Notes under the pieces: model-generated
What the model was told of the DNA's origin: nothing
What the model saw: only the letters and a program-made list of their open reading frames with translations
The model's database searches: none
Shown here: piece after piece, positions 3,717 through 5,267 of the stretch
How the letters are laid out: each line of letters starts with the position of its first letter
Position numbering within the stretch: position 1 is the stretch's first letter
Program-made: the position numbers and the translations under genes
Assembly (NCBI GenBank): GCA_003139735.1
Contig: PLGA01000082.1
Location: 1-5,267 of the forward strand
DNA length: 5,267 nucleotides
From: Bryobacterales bacterium
GTDB lineage: Bacteria; Acidobacteriota; Terriglobia; Bryobacterales; Bryobacteraceae
Reading direction: 5' to 3'

Positions 3717-4006
3717 GCCGCGACCTCCACAGCCGCAATCCGGGCCCCAACAGGCTTCGAAGCTGACAGGAACGCCCCACCTACGCCAAATGTCAGCTTT
3801 CGTTTTGTACAACCTGGCGCGACCTCTGCGTTTGAGACTTGCCCCGCTGTTACCTGCACAGCCTCAATCCCCAACCTTGGAAGGCTCGGCATGATTTGCC
3901 ACAGCGAAAAGCCGGATTCCGCACAGGCACGGACGAAAAGATTGTCGCGCCAGAGCTCGCCGGCAGACGGCCAGTACCCCAGGCGGTAGCGGACAGTCAC
4001 AATCAC
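3713..4006 (-). CDS. 97-residue hypothetical protein, apparently two fused modules
   Basis: The gene starts with GTG at 4006, overlapping the previous stop as GTGA, six bases after GGAGGT; a second GTG at 4000 is an alternative. The N-terminal half (VRYRLGYWPSAGELWRDN... to GIEAVQVTA, residue 54) and the C-terminal half (to RIAAVEVAA, residue 97) both end in a segment like the C-terminus of the preceding protein (GIAAVEVAV). At DNA level each such segment is a copy of a 19-base repeat. In the middle copy the stop and start are missing, so translation runs through. Codon bias in the second half is not decisive between this frame and the overlapping one. Function unknown. Confidence 0.6.
   Translation of the reverse strand: MIVTVRYRLGYWPSAGELWRDNLFVRACAESGFSLWQIMPSLPRLGIEAVQVTAGQVSNAEVAPGCTKRKLTFGVGGAFLSASKPVGARIAAVEVAA
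3723..3741 (-). repeat. Junction repeat, copy 3
   Basis: GGATTGCGGCTGTGGAGGT on the minus strand, identical over 19 bases to copy 1 (4013-4031). It encodes the IAAVEV C-terminus of the 97-residue protein and supplies the GGAGGT Shine-Dalgarno for the 46-residue gene, whose GTG overlaps the TGA. Confidence 0.85.
3852..3870 (-). repeat. Junction repeat, copy 2 (degenerate, internal)
   Basis: GGATTGAGGCTGTGCAGGT on the minus strand differs from copies 1 and 3 at two of 19 positions. One change turns GGAGGT into GCAGGT, weakening the ribosome site. Where copies 1 and 3 have a GTGA stop/start downstream, this copy has GGGG, so the frame continues. It looks like a former gene boundary now inside the 97-residue gene. 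Confidence 0.75.
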
Positions 4007-4200
4007 ACTGCTACCTCCACAGCCGCAATCCCAGCCACGCTCTTGAGCGCGCGCAGGTACAAAGGCCCTTTGGAATCGCAGACCCACAGGCCGCCTGCTA
4101 CGTCCGTTTTGAAGCGGTACTCAGGCGGGAATCGCTCGCTTTGCCCATTCCGGTAGGTTACTTCGTTGAAGGAGTAAGAACGCTTTGGTGAAGGTTCCAT
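4003..4200 (-). CDS. 65-residue hypothetical protein ending GIAAVEVAV
   Basis: The protein runs from MEPSPKRSYSFNEVTYRNGQ through a beta-rich middle (GGLWVCDSKGPLYLRALKSV, residues 36-55) to a C-terminus shared with the next gene's product. ATG 4200 is the first start available in frame, but no clear Shine-Dalgarno precedes it. It lies 44 bases after the stop of the DUF4259-like gene, the loosest junction in this block. The GG-aromatic-W...DS...P pattern recurs in the protein starting at 5265 (GGFWLRDSWDNP), so the two may be distant relatives. Its last codons (GTG GAG GTA) form the GGAGGT for the next gene. Function unknown; soluble, no signal peptide. Confidence 0.65.
   Translation of the reverse strand: MEPSPKRSYSFNEVTYRNGQSERFPPEYRFKTDVAGGLWVCDSKGPLYLRALKSVAGIAAVEVAV
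4013..4031 (-). repeat. Junction repeat, copy 1
   Basis: GGATTGCGGCTGTGGAGGT on the minus strand. It encodes GIAAVEV at the end of the 65-residue protein and contains the Shine-Dalgarno of the 97-residue gene. Identical to copy 3 (3723-3741), with a 17/19 match to copy 2 (3852-3870). Confidence 0.85.
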
Positions 4201-4244
4201 AGGCCGATTGTAGGCCCAATGGAAGGCGCGCGCAAGCCCCCAGG

Positions 4245-4685
4245 CTACGCCGTCGTCGCTTGTTTCTTCTTGCGGACTGGTACGCGCCGAATCCTGAGAG
4301 CCGCCGCCGCCGCTTGCCGTTCCGCTTCGCGCCTATGGCCTACCAGCGAGCGCCGAAGCGATGCCAGCGCAGTTCTAGCCTCGTTCGGCTTGTCCCACTC
4401 AGCCAAATAAGCGGCGTCGTTCTCGATTTTGCAAACCGTTTCAATTGCTAGATCAAAAAGCCCCGACTTTTCAGCCAGATAAGCCAAATTGATGCGTGAT
4501 TCCAGAGCGGAAGATTCTGCAAGCAGGGCCGCCGCCGCGACCGCCTCATGGTAGCCATCGAAATGGCGGCTAGGCTTCACTGTCTCCAGTGCAGAGCGGA
4601 TGGCCTTAGCAAGCATATTTTCGATTGGATCCAACCAATCGCCCGCCGCATCGTTTTCAAAAGGCTCGTAGCCCCAAGCGCCCAT
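4245..4685 (-). CDS. DUF4259-like protein
   Basis: The N-terminus MGAWGYEPFENDAAGDWLDP carries the hallmark of the DUF4259 family: MGAWG, a Phe-x-Asn-Asp motif, then Ala and Asp-Trp. Residues 20-112 are helical (AVAAAALLAESSALESRINL..., then LAEWDKPNEARTALASLRR), as in that family, and the 146-residue length is ordinary for it. The last 35 residues are very basic, with an Ala run encoded by a GCC/GGC repeat near 4300-4313 and an end in RKKKQATTA; this tail may be an addition that binds nucleic acid. The biochemical role of the family is unknown to me. The start follows GGAGG with a short gap, and the leader GGAGGATTTATG is identical to the peptidase gene's. It lies 14 bases after the upstream stop. 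Confidence 0.8.
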   Translation of the reverse strand: MGAWGYEPFENDAAGDWLDPIENMLAKAIRSALETVKPSRHFDGYHEAVAAAALLAESSALESRINLAYLAEKSGLFDLAIETVCKIENDAAYLAEWDKPNEARTALASLRRSLVGHRREAERQAAAAALRIRRVPVRKKKQATTA

Positions 4686-4699
4686 AAATCCTCCCCTGT

Positions 4700-5071
4700 T
4701 TACGCTGTGTTCAGCACGTCCACCGTCAGGCTTGACCCCGGCGAGCAGATCAGTTCAGGCTCTTGCGGGATGCACCGGCCCGATACTTCAAGATATTGAG
4801 ACGGGATGAACGCGCCTGCCTCAGTGATGAGCGTTCCCCAGGCATCGCGGAAGCGCACCGCCAGCACGTTGTTAGGGTCAATGACTTCGATAGAACGCAC
4901 TCGATATTCCGCATCCGTTTCGAAAGGCAGGTTCACATCTAAGAACGCTTCCCCCGGGAGCAGGCCGACCGCGAAGCCCGGCGTATTGTCCACGTTGAAA
5001 ACGTACTGGAAATCCTCGTCTTGCCAGCCTTCAGGAGCAGGGGGGAAGGGAAATTGAGGACGGTAGGGCAT
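4700..5071 (-). CDS. Beta-rich hypothetical protein, possible virion component
   Basis: The 123-residue protein begins MPYRPQFPFPPAPEGWQDED. I chose ATG 5071 over one four codons upstream because it sits in the repeated TGATG context also used by the neighbouring gene, and both products then share MPYRPQF. After the proline-rich lead, residues 21-123 look beta-stranded: FQYVFNVDNTPGFAVGLLPG, YRVRSIEVID, LAVRFRDAWGTLITEAGAFI, and LTVDVLNTA at the end. An N-terminal extension followed by a small all-beta fold, with no signal peptide, is typical of phage decoration or other virion proteins, but I recognise no named family. The Shine-Dalgarno is weak (GGGGA about 11 bases away); the one-base overlap with the upstream stop suggests coupling. 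Confidence 0.75.
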   Translation of the reverse strand: MPYRPQFPFPPAPEGWQDEDFQYVFNVDNTPGFAVGLLPGEAFLDVNLPFETDAEYRVRSIEVIDPNNVLAVRFRDAWGTLITEAGAFIPSQYLEVSGRCIPQEPELICSPGSSLTVDVLNTA

Positions 5072-5073
5072 CA
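5050..5073 (-). repeat. 24-base direct repeat, copy A (TGATG plus MPYRPQF codons)
   Basis: Bases 5050-5073 are identical to 5244-5267. On the minus strand the repeat begins with TGATG, the fused stop and start, followed by the codons for MPYRPQF. It ends exactly where the two proteins diverge. Confidence 0.9.
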
Positions 5074-5265
5074 ACGGCACCATCCCCGCAGCCGCTTCCA
5101 GACCGCCGAACCCACGGCTACGGACTTCGAGCCGGGTATCCGCCTCCGCTCCGTTTCCGCCGCGCGCAGGCTATAGAACCGCCGCGGGTTGTCCCACGAG
5201 TCTCTGAGCCAAAAACCGCCAGGGCCAAGCACCAACCAATACTGAAATTGAGGACGGTAGGGCAT
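5071..5265 (-). CDS. 64-residue hypothetical protein starting MPYRPQF
   Basis: The protein begins MPYRPQFQYWLVLGPGGFWL, continues RDSWDNPRRFYSLRAAETERRR, and ends in a basic, tryptophan-containing tail (VWKRLRGWCR). Its ATG at 5265 lies two bases from the window edge, preceded by bases that read TGATG, so a further gene probably ends there. The upstream Shine-Dalgarno is outside the window. The first seven residues, and the DNA coding for them, are identical to the next gene's start. The middle (GGFWLRDSWDNP) vaguely resembles GGLWVCDSKGP in the 65-residue protein. Function unknown; its size and fold suggest a small beta-alpha protein of a phage accessory type. Confidence 0.65.
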   Translation of the reverse strand: MPYRPQFQYWLVLGPGGFWLRDSWDNPRRFYSLRAAETERRRIPGSKSVAVGSAVWKRLRGWCR

Positions 5266-5267
5266 CA
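5244..5267 (-). repeat. 24-base direct repeat, copy B at the window edge
   Basis: Identical to 5050-5073 and ending at the last base of the window, so its true length on that side is unknown. It contains the start of the 64-residue gene and the probable stop (TGA, 5267-5265) of a gene beyond the edge. Confidence 0.9.

Noticed and set aside
3717..3812. A 32-codon N-terminal extension of the 46-residue protein from a TTG (YKTKADIWRRWGVPV...)
   Set aside because: It would overlap the 97-residue gene by about 100 bases, whereas the GTG at 3716 has a GTGA overlap and GGAGGT matching the neighbouring junction. The composition is protein-like enough that a homologue search should settle it.
4007..4087. 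A 27-codon extension of the 97-residue protein (MGLRFQRAF... start)
   Set aside because: It overlaps the 65-residue gene; the GTG at 4006 has the right ribosome site and overlap geometry.
4300..4313. GCC/GGC trinucleotide run
   Set aside because: It encodes an Ala run in the basic tail of the DUF4259-like protein; too short to treat as a separate repeat element.

Overview
The window is a compact, gene-dense stretch that looks like part of a bacteriophage or prophage genome. It holds many very small genes with stop/start overlaps, cell-wall and protease enzymes in phage-style context, and mostly unrecognised proteins. GC content is high. No host marker is present, so the host is unknown; a GC-rich soil or water bacterium is only a guess. 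There is no rRNA, recognisable tRNA, insertion sequence or CRISPR array.

Layout. Left end, plus strand: the tail of an upstream gene (3-50), a secreted coiled-coil protein (60-299) and a 55-residue protein (303-470). From 471 to 863 there is no convincing gene, but the stretch carries four strong inverted repeats plus a GTGA-capped hairpin and one arm of a fifth repeat, with a T-rich tract at 708-720. It is either an unrecognised structured RNA or a cluster of terminators between converging genes. Everything from 864 to 5265 is transcribed from the minus strand.

The minus strand falls into two transcription blocks. The upstream block (5265 down to 2948) encodes two proteins sharing the N-terminus MPYRPQF, a DUF4259-like protein, two small proteins with near-identical C-termini, a 46-residue helical protein, a lytic transglycosylase with a C-terminal membrane anchor, and a 35-residue protein. 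It ends at a terminator hairpin (2896-2915). Most junctions overlap (TGATG, GTGA, ATGA), implying coupled translation.

The downstream block begins at a candidate promoter (2854-2882) whose 17-base spacer contains a palindrome. It encodes a ribbon-helix-helix regulator, a papain-like (C1) cysteine peptidase, a 77-residue protein and a coiled-coil plus Ig-like protein. It ends at a clear intrinsic terminator (1061-1098), followed by one more small helical protein (864-1037). The simplest reading is a self-regulated protease/virion-protein module next to a lysis or cell-entry module. The most unusual aspects are the repeats at gene junctions, which suggest genes were duplicated or fused at their boundaries, and the structured intergenic region.
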